From NCBI GenBank assembly GCA_035411585.1, contig DAONTI010000012.1:50881-114880 (forward strand): a stretch of 64,000 nt of DNA. The letters run 5' to 3'. Both the position numbers and the translations under genes were made by a program. Origin of the DNA: MWDV01 sp002070715. Its GTDB lineage: Bacteria > Verrucomicrobiota > Verrucomicrobiia > Limisphaerales > MWDV01. Of this stretch, positions 44,160-52,320 are shown one piece after another; the first letter of the stretch is position 1, and each line of letters starts with the position of its first letter. The notes under the pieces were generated by a model that worked only from the letters and a program-made list of their open reading frames with translations, was not told where the DNA came from and ran no database searches.

Positions 44160-44585
44160 TCAGATGCGTTTTTCGTCGGCGTCAATGTAGTCCACAAAAG
44201 TCCGGATATCGTCCCGGTGGGCGAACCCGCTTTGCGCCTTGCGCTGCTGGAGACGTTCCTGCATGACGGCGTCGTCGGCTTGGGGGTAATCCAAGGTCGC
44301 CGTCCGGTGAGCCGCTTTTTCCGCGGCGGATTTTTTGACGTGGACGCGCACCCAGTCGCACACCTCGCCATCCGTGAGCGAGGCCCGCACCACCGCCACC
44401 ATTTGCTCGTGCGTCACGCCGGCCGTTTGCAACCACGAACCGTCGAATCCTTTGCCTAAATTGTTGTGGTAATCCGGATGCAGCCGGCCAGCGAGGTGCA
44501 GCCGGATCTTATCCACGTACCGGGGCAGATGGACCCAGCCGTCCATAGTTTCCCGCGGGCTGCGGGGGTAAATCACTTCGCTCAT
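44160..44585 (-). CDS. DUF5069 domain protein
   Basis: A 141-residue soluble protein. MSEVIYPRSPRETMDGWVHLPRYVDKIRLHLAGRLHPDYHNN and GFDGSWLQTAGV match the DUF5069 family, which is common in this phylum and has no known function. A longer frame runs upstream, but a promoter-like pair ends 7 nt before ATG 44585 and supports that start. It is the first gene of the hem operon. Its meaning there is unknown. Confidence 0.8.
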   Translation of the reverse strand: MSEVIYPRSPRETMDGWVHLPRYVDKIRLHLAGRLHPDYHNNLGKGFDGSWLQTAGVTHEQMVAVVRASLTDGEVCDWVRVHVKKSAAEKAAHRTATLDYPQADDAVMQERLQQRKAQSGFAHRDDIRTFVDYIDADEKRI

Positions 44586-44592
44586 GCCCGCA

Positions 44593-44620
44593 TCATTAGT
44601 CGGTCCCGTGCCCCTGTCAA
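44593..44620 (-). promoter_or_regulatory. Promoter of the DUF5069-hem operon
   Basis: On the minus strand, TTGACA (44620-44615), a 16-nt spacer and TAATGA (44598-44593), in the 80-bp gap after the phosphohexomutase gene. Exactly 7 nt precede ATG 44585, implying a leaderless message. Confidence 0.5.
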
Positions 44621-44665
44621 TCACCCGCCGCCGCACCCGCCGGCCGTTTCGCCCCGGTTTACCGC

Positions 44666-46084
44666 TTAAACTTGCCGGGTCAGGCGAACGCCCAGTTGCA
44701 GCAGTTGTTTTACCGCGCGGTCGCTGGCGGCCTCGGCGTAGATCCGCAAAATCGGTTCCGTCCCGCTGCCCCGCAGCATCAGCCACGAGCTGTCGCGCGC
44801 GATGAATTTCACGCCGTCGAAACTTTTCACCTCGGCCAGTGGCGAGCGCAGAAGACGCGTCGGCGGATGGGCTTTGAGGTAATCCATCAATGCCGCGCGC
44901 TTTGCCAGGGGGTAATGCGTGTCAATCCGGCCGTAACGATGCGGCCCGTAGGTTTTCTCCAGCCGGGCCAATAACGTGTTCAGCGACTTGCGCTCCATCG
45001 CCAGCATTTCCAGCAGCACCAGCCCCGCCGCAATACCGTCGCGCTCCGGAATGTGGCCCGGAAACCCAATCCCGCCGCTTTCCTCCGCGCCCAGCAAAAC
45101 ATCCCCCTTGATCATTTCGGGACAGATGTATTTGAAACCGACGCCGGTCTCGACCAGCGGCAACCCGAACGCCGCGCACATTTTGTCCACCATCGAAGTC
45201 GCGGTGAGCGCCTTGACCACCCGCCCGTATCCTCCGCGATTCACATGCAGATGCCGCAGCAACAGGCAGATCAACTGATGCGTGGTGACATAGCCGCCCC
45301 GCCCGTCCATCCCCCCCACCCGGTCCGCGTCGCCATCCGTCACCAAGCAGAGATCATGCGGATGTTCCCGCAGATAGGCCGCGCTGCGACCGTAGTTGGC
45401 CTCGACCGGTTCGGGATTGATGCCGCCAAACAGAACGTCATGCGCGCCGTTGAGCGTGGTGACTTTGCAGGTGGTACCGGCGAGCAATTCCTCGAAACAA
45501 CCCGCGGCGACGCCAAACAGCGCGTCGTGCGCAAAGCGCAGTCCGGACTTGGCAATGAGCGGAAAATCCACCAACCGCCGGACCGCCGCGTAATGCTCCG
45601 GGCGGACATCCCGGACGAAAACCTGCCGGGAGCGAATGGCCTCGGCCAGATTGACCGTGCGCACGGGCGAACGATCCACACAGGCTTCCACCGCCTGACA
45701 GGTTTCCGGATCGGATGAACCGCCGTAATGGGATTTGAGTTTGAAACCATTGAAACTGGGCGGATTGTGGCTGGCGGTGATCATCACTCCGCCCACCGCC
45801 TGCCGCGCTTTCACCGCATACGACACCGCCGGAGTGGGCGTCGGTTCCGGCGTGAGCACCACTTGGTAGCCATTACCGGCAAACACCTCGGCTGCGCAGG
45901 TGGCGAACTGGTCGGAAAAGAAACGCCGGTCAAAACCAATGACGACGCGCGGCGTATCGCCCGGCACGGTGAGAGTGCGCCAGTAATCCGCCGCCGCCTG
46001 CGCCACGCGCGCCACGTTGGCAAAAGTGAAATCTTCCGCGATGACGGCCCGCCAGCCGTCCGTCCCAAATTTGATTGCGCTCAT
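44666..46084 (-). CDS. Phosphoglucomutase/phosphomannomutase family protein
   Basis: Interconverts hexose 1- and 6-phosphates (472 residues). The start MSAIKFGTDGWRAVIAEDFT is typical. The phosphoserine loop is TASHNPPSFNGFK, the magnesium loop is DGDADRV and the sugar-binding loop is GAEESGGIGFPGHIPERDG; the phosphate loop RGSGTEPILRIY is at the end. Substrate preference (glucose, mannose or glucosamine phosphate) cannot be read. ATG 46084 is chosen over an open extension to 46150. Confidence 0.92.
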   Translation of the reverse strand: MSAIKFGTDGWRAVIAEDFTFANVARVAQAAADYWRTLTVPGDTPRVVIGFDRRFFSDQFATCAAEVFAGNGYQVVLTPEPTPTPAVSYAVKARQAVGGVMITASHNPPSFNGFKLKSHYGGSSDPETCQAVEACVDRSPVRTVNLAEAIRSRQVFVRDVRPEHYAAVRRLVDFPLIAKSGLRFAHDALFGVAAGCFEELLAGTTCKVTTLNGAHDVLFGGINPEPVEANYGRSAAYLREHPHDLCLVTDGDADRVGGMDGRGGYVTTHQLICLLLRHLHVNRGGYGRVVKALTATSMVDKMCAAFGLPLVETGVGFKYICPEMIKGDVLLGAEESGGIGFPGHIPERDGIAAGLVLLEMLAMERKSLNTLLARLEKTYGPHRYGRIDTHYPLAKRAALMDYLKAHPPTRLLRSPLAEVKSFDGVKFIARDSSWLMLRGSGTEPILRIYAEAASDRAVKQLLQLGVRLTRQV

Positions 46085-46748
46085 AGAAAACGGTTTTTCC
46101 TTGGTCCCACCGGCTTCGTGCCGGGCGGCAACCGGGTTGTCGAACCGCACTCACCACTGGGGACACGGTTGCACACACGTCGCAACGGTAGCAACCAACG
46201 CCGAATTGTCGAGCCACAGTTCCCCCACGTCGTCCACAACCCGCACCTCCCTTGTGGGCAAGCAGTGGGGATTGTTTTATCCGTCCGTGAAAAAACAGCG
46301 CGCCGACGGGACGGCGGGGGGCAAACTCCCAGTTTCTGATGGGTAGTGGCCGCCAGAGTTTGAAATCCAGCAAAGAACGGCCTGGGGCTGAATCGGGGCA
46401 AAAATTTCCACGCCGGGCCGCAGCGCAAATTCCTCGTGCTTGTCGCGAAGCGGCCTTTCCGGTTATCGTCTCCACGCTCGAAAAAATAAAACGACCAGAA
46501 AACTGATTTAACCAAAATAGATTTCGCGTAGCTTCGGCTGCTGTTCACAACGAAACGTGGAAATTTCGACGAAAGGCAGCGCTCGAAGTGCGCCCCAACC
46601 GGGGCGCACTGAAAGCGTCCTTTCGGAGGCATCCACGTGCCTGTTGTGAGGCGTTAGTAGGTGACGCCCCATTCTGTTTCAGGCACGGGAAGGCTTCCGA
46701 GGAAAGCCAAATCAACAGGGCTGAACGCGCACGCGAGCGTTTCAGCCC
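46085..46748. other. Intergenic region before the radC-mod-res operon
   Basis: About 660 bp. The first half shows nothing convincing. From 46470 it turns AT-rich, then between 46587 and 46748 there is a run of hairpins that ends at the radC start codon. Confidence 0.5.
46587..46748 (+). ncRNA. Run of short hairpins leading into radC
   Basis: Successive inverted repeats: a perfect 10-bp stem AGTGCGCCCC/GGGGCGCACT (46587-46610), GAAAG/CTTTC (46611-46624), AGGCA/TGCCT (46627-46642), GGCGT/ACGCC (46650-46668), an imperfect GGCTTCC/GGAAAGCC (46692-46708) and an imperfect GGGCTGAACGC/GCGTTTCAGCCC (46718-46748) ending right before ATG 46749. This may be a structured leader or the remains of a small RNA or recombination site; no known family was recognised. 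Confidence 0.35.
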
Positions 46749-47519
46749 ATGTCCACAGGCGCCACCAAGTCTCGCGGCATCGTGTCATGGCCGGAAGAGG
46801 AACGGCCACGGGAACGATTGCTTTCGCACGGGCCGCAGGCGCTCACCGATGCGGAACTGGTCGCCATCCTGATTCGCGTCGGCTTCCAAGGAACGAGCGC
46901 GGTTGAACTGGGCCGGCAAATTCTCAAGCGGTTTGGCTCGCTGCGGGCGATGGTGGAAGCCCCCGTTCTTGCGTTGCTGGAGATCAAGGGGCTGAAGGGC
47001 GCGAAGGCTGCCCAACTTGTTGCGGCGATGGAGATCGCCCGACGCGTCGCCGTACCGCGCGACCGCAAGCAGCTTCAAATCAAGAGCACCAGCGCGGCGG
47101 CCGCCTATCTGCGCGAGCGGTTGCGCGGGCTGCCCGGCGAGCAATTCCGCGTGCTTTACCTGAACCGGCGGGGCGCGCTGCTGGACGACGCGCTCATCGC
47201 CGAGGGCGTGGTGGATGCGGTGCGCCCGCCGCTGCGCACCATCATCGCCCGCGCCTTGCAGACAAACGCCAGCGCCCTCATCGCGGCGCATAACCATCCC
47301 TCCGGCGCGGCCGAGCCGAGCGAAGCCGACCGGTTGCTTACCCAGGACCTCATCGCCGCCGCGCGGCCCGTGGGATTGAAGGTGCTGGATCACGTCATCG
47401 TGGCGGAAGACACCGTGTTCAGCTTTGCCGATAGCGGGCTGCTGGACGAACTGGAACTGATCTGCCTCGCGCCCGGCGACGCCCCACGCGCGGGCAAATT
47501 TGCAAAAAGGAACGACTGA
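46749..47519 (+). CDS. radC: RadC-family JAB/MPN protein
   Basis: A 256-residue protein. N-terminal HhH-like part: PRERLLSHGPQALTDAELVAILIRVG. The JAMM metal-site is HNHPSGAAEPSEAD, with an upstream Glu-containing strand. RadC-type proteins are often linked to mobile elements and defence islands and their role is not settled (DNA repair has been disputed). The stop is 1 nt before the mod ATG, so it is cotranscribed with the type III restriction-modification genes. No Shine-Dalgarno site is visible; a hairpin abuts the start codon. Confidence 0.9.
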   Translation: MSTGATKSRGIVSWPEEERPRERLLSHGPQALTDAELVAILIRVGFQGTSAVELGRQILKRFGSLRAMVEAPVLALLEIKGLKGAKAAQLVAAMEIARRVAVPRDRKQLQIKSTSAAAAYLRERLRGLPGEQFRVLYLNRRGALLDDALIAEGVVDAVRPPLRTIIARALQTNASALIAAHNHPSGAAEPSEADRLLTQDLIAAARPVGLKVLDHVIVAEDTVFSFADSGLLDELELICLAPGDAPRAGKFAKRND

Positions 47520-47520
47520 T

Positions 47521-49593
47521 ATGACCCCGGAACAACGCGAAGAACTTATCCGCTTGCTACAACAGGGCGAGGACCTCTCGCCGGAATGGGCGCGCATCCT
47601 GTTCCCGCCGGAGAAGCGCGAGTATGAATTGGTGTATCACGGCAAGGAGCGCGAGGAGGACATCCTGGCCAACACGCTGGCCGTGCCGCTGCAGCCGGTG
47701 CGCACCTTCGGCAAGAACGGCGACGGCTGGCACAACATGCTCATCTTCGGCGACAACTTGCAGGCGATGAAAAGCCTGCTGGAGTTGAAGAAGGCGGGCA
47801 AACTCTGTAACGCCGATGGCACGCCGGGGGTGCGGCTCGTCTATATTGATCCACCGTTTGGAACAGGGGACGAATACGCAATCACCGACGACCTTCGGGC
47901 CTATTCGGCAAAGATGCAGGGCAGCAGATTCATCGAGTTTCTTCGAAAGCGTCTTGTTCTCTTGCGCGAATTACTCTCCGACGACGGGAGTATCTACATC
48001 CGCATTGATTACCATTTCGGTCACTTTATCAAGGTCATCACAGACGAAGTGTTCGGCCCACAGTTCTTCCAGAACGAAATCGTCATCAATCGCTTCAAGC
48101 GTCAACTGCGCGGCTTGAAGGGATTCAATGTCGCGACCGATTGCCTCTTCCTCTACAGCAAGGGCAGTGACTTTGTTTTCGCAGAGCAGATGCGAACTCG
48201 CCTCTGTTCGTTTTGTGGTCAAGAGAAAGAACCGGACTGGCATCATATGGTGTCGCCGGGATTGCGGAATCCGCCAGAGCGAACAATTCTCGGTCGCCGT
48301 CTGCTTCCGCCCCGGGGACAGCACTGGAAATACAAGCAGACTCGGATTGAGGAGATGGAAAAGGAGGGGAGAATCCGAATCAACCAAACTGTCGGCTACA
48401 CGGACCTCAACGGGAAACGAATTCAAGGCCTGCCCGAGTTCTTGCAGACCCAAGACACGCCAGTGGATAGCAATTGGACCGACCTGAGGGGATACGTTCT
48501 GAGTTCGCGGTATCCGACCGAGAACCCCGAAGAGCTTTTGGAACGTGCAGTGCGCGCATCGTCGCTTGAAGGCGACTTAGTCCTCGATGCCTTTGCTGGC
48601 TCAGGCACGACTTGCGCTGTTGCGGAGAAGTTGGGACGCCGTTGGATCGGCATAGACTGCGGCAAGCTGGCCATCTACACGATCCAGAAGCGGATGTTGA
48701 ACCTGCGGAGGGAAATCGGGAACAAAGGTCCAGTCCTTCAACCCAAGCCGTTCACGCTCTACAATGCGGGGCTTTACGACTTTTCCCAACTCAAGGCACT
48801 GCCGTGGGAGTCGTGGCGGTTCTTTGCGCTGCAACTCTTCCAATGCCGGGACGAGCCGCACAAGATCGGCGGCATCCCGCTGGACGGCTACCTGAAGGGC
48901 AGCAGCGTGCTGGTGTTTAATCATCAGAAGCAGCCGGGCATCCGGATTGACGAGGCAACCATCCGCAGCCTGCACGAGGCGCTCGGCTCGCGCGTGGGCC
49001 GCCGGCTGTTCATGATCGCGCCGGCGCTTACGTTCGATTTCCAGCAGGATTATCTCGATCTCGACGACGTGCGCTACTACGCGCTGCGGATTCCGTATTC
49101 GATCATCCACGAACTGCACCAGCGGGAGTTCACGGCCTTGAAGCAGCCGGCGGACGAGATGGCGGTGAACGACACGGTGGAGGCGGTGGGCTTCGACTTC
49201 ATCCGCACACCGGAGCTGGACTACGACTGCGGCGTGGCCAGGCGCAAGGGCGAGTTGCTGGCGGAGGCGTTCCTCCGCATCAAGACATTCAAGAGCGAGG
49301 CGGTGGTGCGCGAGCCGCCGCGCAGGAAGGGCAACCGCGAAACGCTTTCGATGTTGATGTTGGACTTCGACTACGACGGCGAGGTGTTCGTCCAGGACGC
49401 AGTGTTCTTCGCCGACGGAATTGAGAAGGCGGGATGGGAGGTGCGTTTCCCGGTTGAGTCCGTGGGGCGGCAGGTCATGGCGGTGTTCATTGACATCTAC
49501 GGCAACGAGGCGCGCGAGGTCATTCCGGGCGCGAAGCTGGGTCATGTCGCCGCGGCCGCATCGAAGACGAAGAAGAAGGGAGGCCGGAAATGA
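47521..49593 (+). CDS. Type III restriction-modification methyltransferase (Mod), beta class
   Basis: DNA adenine methyltransferase that also recognises the target for the type III complex (690 residues). Motif IV is DPPF (residues 110-113) and the S-adenosylmethionine motif I is DAFAGSGTT (356-364), an order that makes it beta class; YPTENPEELLERAV precedes motif I. The target-recognition region lies between and contains a zinc-knuckle-like CSFC...HH (Cys229, Cys232, His241, His242). The C-terminal 300 residues are unlike short Mods and probably contact Res. An AAGGA Shine-Dalgarno site lies 9 nt before ATG 47521. The stop overlaps res (ATGA). Confidence 0.92.
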   Translation: MTPEQREELIRLLQQGEDLSPEWARILFPPEKREYELVYHGKEREEDILANTLAVPLQPVRTFGKNGDGWHNMLIFGDNLQAMKSLLELKKAGKLCNADGTPGVRLVYIDPPFGTGDEYAITDDLRAYSAKMQGSRFIEFLRKRLVLLRELLSDDGSIYIRIDYHFGHFIKVITDEVFGPQFFQNEIVINRFKRQLRGLKGFNVATDCLFLYSKGSDFVFAEQMRTRLCSFCGQEKEPDWHHMVSPGLRNPPERTILGRRLLPPRGQHWKYKQTRIEEMEKEGRIRINQTVGYTDLNGKRIQGLPEFLQTQDTPVDSNWTDLRGYVLSSRYPTENPEELLERAVRASSLEGDLVLDAFAGSGTTCAVAEKLGRRWIGIDCGKLAIYTIQKRMLNLRREIGNKGPVLQPKPFTLYNAGLYDFSQLKALPWESWRFFALQLFQCRDEPHKIGGIPLDGYLKGSSVLVFNHQKQPGIRIDEATIRSLHEALGSRVGRRLFMIAPALTFDFQQDYLDLDDVRYYALRIPYSIIHELHQREFTALKQPADEMAVNDTVEAVGFDFIRTPELDYDCGVARRKGELLAEAFLRIKTFKSEAVVREPPRRKGNRETLSMLMLDFDYDGEVFVQDAVFFADGIEKAGWEVRFPVESVGRQVMAVFIDIYGNEAREVIPGAKLGHVAAAASKTKKKGGRK
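49581..49585 (+). promoter_or_regulatory. Shine-Dalgarno site of res
   Basis: GGAGG about 7 nt before the res ATG (49590). Mod likewise has AAGGA. Most other genes here show no such site, so these genes differ in initiation style. Confidence 0.6.
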
Positions 49594-52151
49594 GCACGCG
49601 AGGAGACCGGAGAACATTCCGCAACGAAGACCTCGTCCTCAAGGTCACGACGGACATTGACCCGCAGGTATGGGACGAATCGTGTTACGAGGCGTTTCTG
49701 GATGAGCTTTGCGGCAGCCGTGAATACCAAAAAGAGGCGATCCGCACCACGCTGCGCTACCTGCACGGCGGCAAATACGCCAACCTGCGCGAACTGGCGA
49801 AGGAGAACTTCGACGACAACGACGAGCTTCAGCAGCGATACGGCTCGTGGGCGGGCATGGAGAAGCACCTGCAACTGCCCGACCAGCTTTCGTGCTCGAT
49901 TGATCAGGCGACCGGCACGGGCAAGAGCTACGTGCTTTACGGGCTGGCGATGATTCTTCTGGCCGAGGGAGCGGTGGATCGGGTGCTGGTGCTTTGCCCG
50001 TCGAACACGATTGAAGCCGGATTGTTGGGCAAGTTCCGGGAGTTGGCGGCGGACGCGAACCTGCGGGACGCGCTTCCGGCGGAGGCGAAGCTCAGAGCGC
50101 CCAAGATCATCAACGCTTCGGAGAGTATCGTGGACGGCTCGATCTGCGTGGAGAACTACCACGCGATTCTGGAGAACGTGAAGTCGTCCATCCGCGACAG
50201 CTTGAAGGGCAAAGGCGCGCGGGTGGCTGTGCTGAACGACGAGACGCATCACGTCGCCAACGCCGGCGGCGCGGAGGCCAAGAAGTGGAAGGAGTTTTTG
50301 CGGAACCCGGATTACGGCTTCCGCATGGTGGTGGGCGTGTCCGGCACGTGCTACGTGGACGACGAGTATTTCGCCGATGTGATTCACCGTTACTCGCTGC
50401 GACAGGCGATTGAGGAGCGGTTCGTCAAGAAGGTGGAGTATGTCGCCGAGATGCCGGAGACCGACAACGCCGATGAAAGGTGGCAGCTCATCTACAAACG
50501 GCATGCGGCGTGGAAGAGGAAGCTCAAGACGCGAAAGATTCGTCCGCTGACCATCATCGTGACGCGCGACATCCGATCGTGCGAGCAGGTGGCGGAGGAG
50601 TTGAAGGAGTTTCTGGAGGAGTGGGAGGGCATTTCGGCGGAACAGGCGGCGGCCAAGGTGTTGCCCGTCACGTCATCGGCCAGGCACCAGCCAAACGTCG
50701 CCAAGCTCAAGCTGGTGGACCACCCGGCGAGCAAGGTCGAGTGGATCGTTTCGGTCTCGATGCTCTCTGAAGGCTGGGACGTGAAGAACGTGTTCCAGAT
50801 CGTGCCGCATGAAGAGCGGGCGTTCAACAGCAAGCTGCTCATCGCGCAGGTTTTGGGGCGCGGTTTGCGGCGGCCTGAGGAGTGGCAGGGCGAAGATCCA
50901 ATGGTGACGGTCTTCAACCATGATGCCTGGTCGGGCCGGATCAGGCATCTGGTCAACGAGATTTTGGAAATCGAACGGCGGCTGACGTCGCGGGTGGATG
51001 CGGCCTCGCGATGGAATTTCGAGTTGCATCATCTCGATTACACCCGCGACGAGGACACCAGCGAATACGCCAAAAAAGGCGAGTATCGGTTGCTGGAAGA
51101 AGGCTTTGTGGACCTGCCCGCGCAAGTGGAGGCGGAAGATGTGACGATTGAATTCGAGCGGGCGGTCACGGGCGAGCACGTGAAATTCAAGACCGAAATC
51201 CAACACAAGACCTGGAGCGCGGAGGCGGTGGCGGAGCAGATGTTCCAGCGACTGAAGTCCATTGACGAGGAGTCGAAAGACGCGGACGACCCAAAAGACC
51301 GGACGGCCTACGCGAAGAAGTTCCCGTTGGCGAAGTGCGAGGCCATCGTGCGCGAGTCGTTGAAGCGGGCGAAGATCAAGCATGGGCGGATCACCGATGA
51401 GAACCGGCAAAAATTCCTGCAGGCGCTGGGCACGCTGCGGCGCAAGGCGGCCAAGCGGGTGGTTTACAAACTATCCCCCAAGGCGCTGGTGACGCTGAAC
51501 ACGGGAGAGCGGCAGGCGGAGAGTTGCAGCGCGGCGGAATTGCGGGGTAGAACGAAGCGGGTGTTCTATCCTCCCGGCTGTGAAGCCACGCTGGAAGACG
51601 AGCAGAAAGAATTTTTCCGTGAGTTAGAAGATCCGGACGGTGACTTTGGTAATGGACGCGAGCCGGTTGCCAACGCCGCCGACTTCAAGACGCCGGCCAA
51701 CCTCGTGATCGCCGATGCGGCGCCCGAGCGGAAATTTGTGCGGAAACTCTGCAACCGGGATTACGCGGCGCACGTGGACGCCTGGCTCAAGAACACGCCG
51801 ATGGGTTTCTACGCGATCGAATACGCTTGGAAGAAGGGTGAGCACCCCAAGCGCGGCGAGTTCAGCCCGGACTTTTTCATCAAACAGGGAGATTGGGTGT
51901 TTGTCGTGGAAATCAAGGACGACAGCGAAATCAAAGAGCCCTCGATGGAAAACATCAAGAAGCACGAATACGCCCGCGCCCATTTTGACCGACTCAACCA
52001 TTGGCTGGAGAAGGCAAAGCTGGCCGCGCGCTACCAGTTCAATATGCTCTCACCCCGGGACTACGGAAAGTTTTTCACCAAACTACGGCAGCGCGACCTG
52101 GTTGGCTTCCGGTCGGAGTTGGATGTAGCAATAACCAGGCTCAGCCGGTAA
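49590..52151 (+). CDS. Type III restriction endonuclease subunit (Res)
   Basis: ATP-dependent helicase-nuclease subunit that cuts DNA together with Mod (853 residues). Walker A is ATGTGKS (residues 107-113), the Walker B/DExH motif is DETHH (217-221), and motif VI-like sequence is AQVLGRGLRRP. The C-terminal nuclease has the PD-(D/E)xK pattern FSPDFFIKQ...FVVEIKDD. The length is normal for Res. It overlaps mod by 4 nt. Confidence 0.93.
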   Translation: MSTRGDRRTFRNEDLVLKVTTDIDPQVWDESCYEAFLDELCGSREYQKEAIRTTLRYLHGGKYANLRELAKENFDDNDELQQRYGSWAGMEKHLQLPDQLSCSIDQATGTGKSYVLYGLAMILLAEGAVDRVLVLCPSNTIEAGLLGKFRELAADANLRDALPAEAKLRAPKIINASESIVDGSICVENYHAILENVKSSIRDSLKGKGARVAVLNDETHHVANAGGAEAKKWKEFLRNPDYGFRMVVGVSGTCYVDDEYFADVIHRYSLRQAIEERFVKKVEYVAEMPETDNADERWQLIYKRHAAWKRKLKTRKIRPLTIIVTRDIRSCEQVAEELKEFLEEWEGISAEQAAAKVLPVTSSARHQPNVAKLKLVDHPASKVEWIVSVSMLSEGWDVKNVFQIVPHEERAFNSKLLIAQVLGRGLRRPEEWQGEDPMVTVFNHDAWSGRIRHLVNEILEIERRLTSRVDAASRWNFELHHLDYTRDEDTSEYAKKGEYRLLEEGFVDLPAQVEAEDVTIEFERAVTGEHVKFKTEIQHKTWSAEAVAEQMFQRLKSIDEESKDADDPKDRTAYAKKFPLAKCEAIVRESLKRAKIKHGRITDENRQKFLQALGTLRRKAAKRVVYKLSPKALVTLNTGERQAESCSAAELRGRTKRVFYPPGCEATLEDEQKEFFRELEDPDGDFGNGREPVANAADFKTPANLVIADAAPERKFVRKLCNRDYAAHVDAWLKNTPMGFYAIEYAWKKGEHPKRGEFSPDFFIKQGDWVFVVEIKDDSEIKEPSMENIKKHEYARAHFDRLNHWLEKAKLAARYQFNMLSPRDYGKFFTKLRQRDLVGFRSELDVAITRLSR

Positions 52152-52208
52152 AGCAGACGCTAGCACTCCCCGTGGTTTCAGCCCGCTGCGGCTTGCGCGT
52201 CTTGGCGG

Positions 52209-52245
52209 TGAAAAATCTGCGTTTATCCGGGCAATCTGCGGTTAA
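52209..52245. repeat. Short interspersed ATCTGCG motif cluster, copy 2
   Basis: AAAAATCTGCG and GCAATCTGCGG about 20 nt apart in the gap after res, resembling 17329-17368. Confidence 0.35.
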
Positions 52246-52320
52246 ACACGGTTTGCGTTGCTTTGTGGTCTTTTGCGGCGCTGAACTGCGAAACGGGCAA
52301 ATGGCTCAATCACAACGGGC

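Noticed and set aside
46587..46668. Integron attC-like site
   Set aside because: Inverted repeats and a GCGTTAG string recall attC, but the GTTRRRY/RYYYAAC core pair is not present and there is no integrase.
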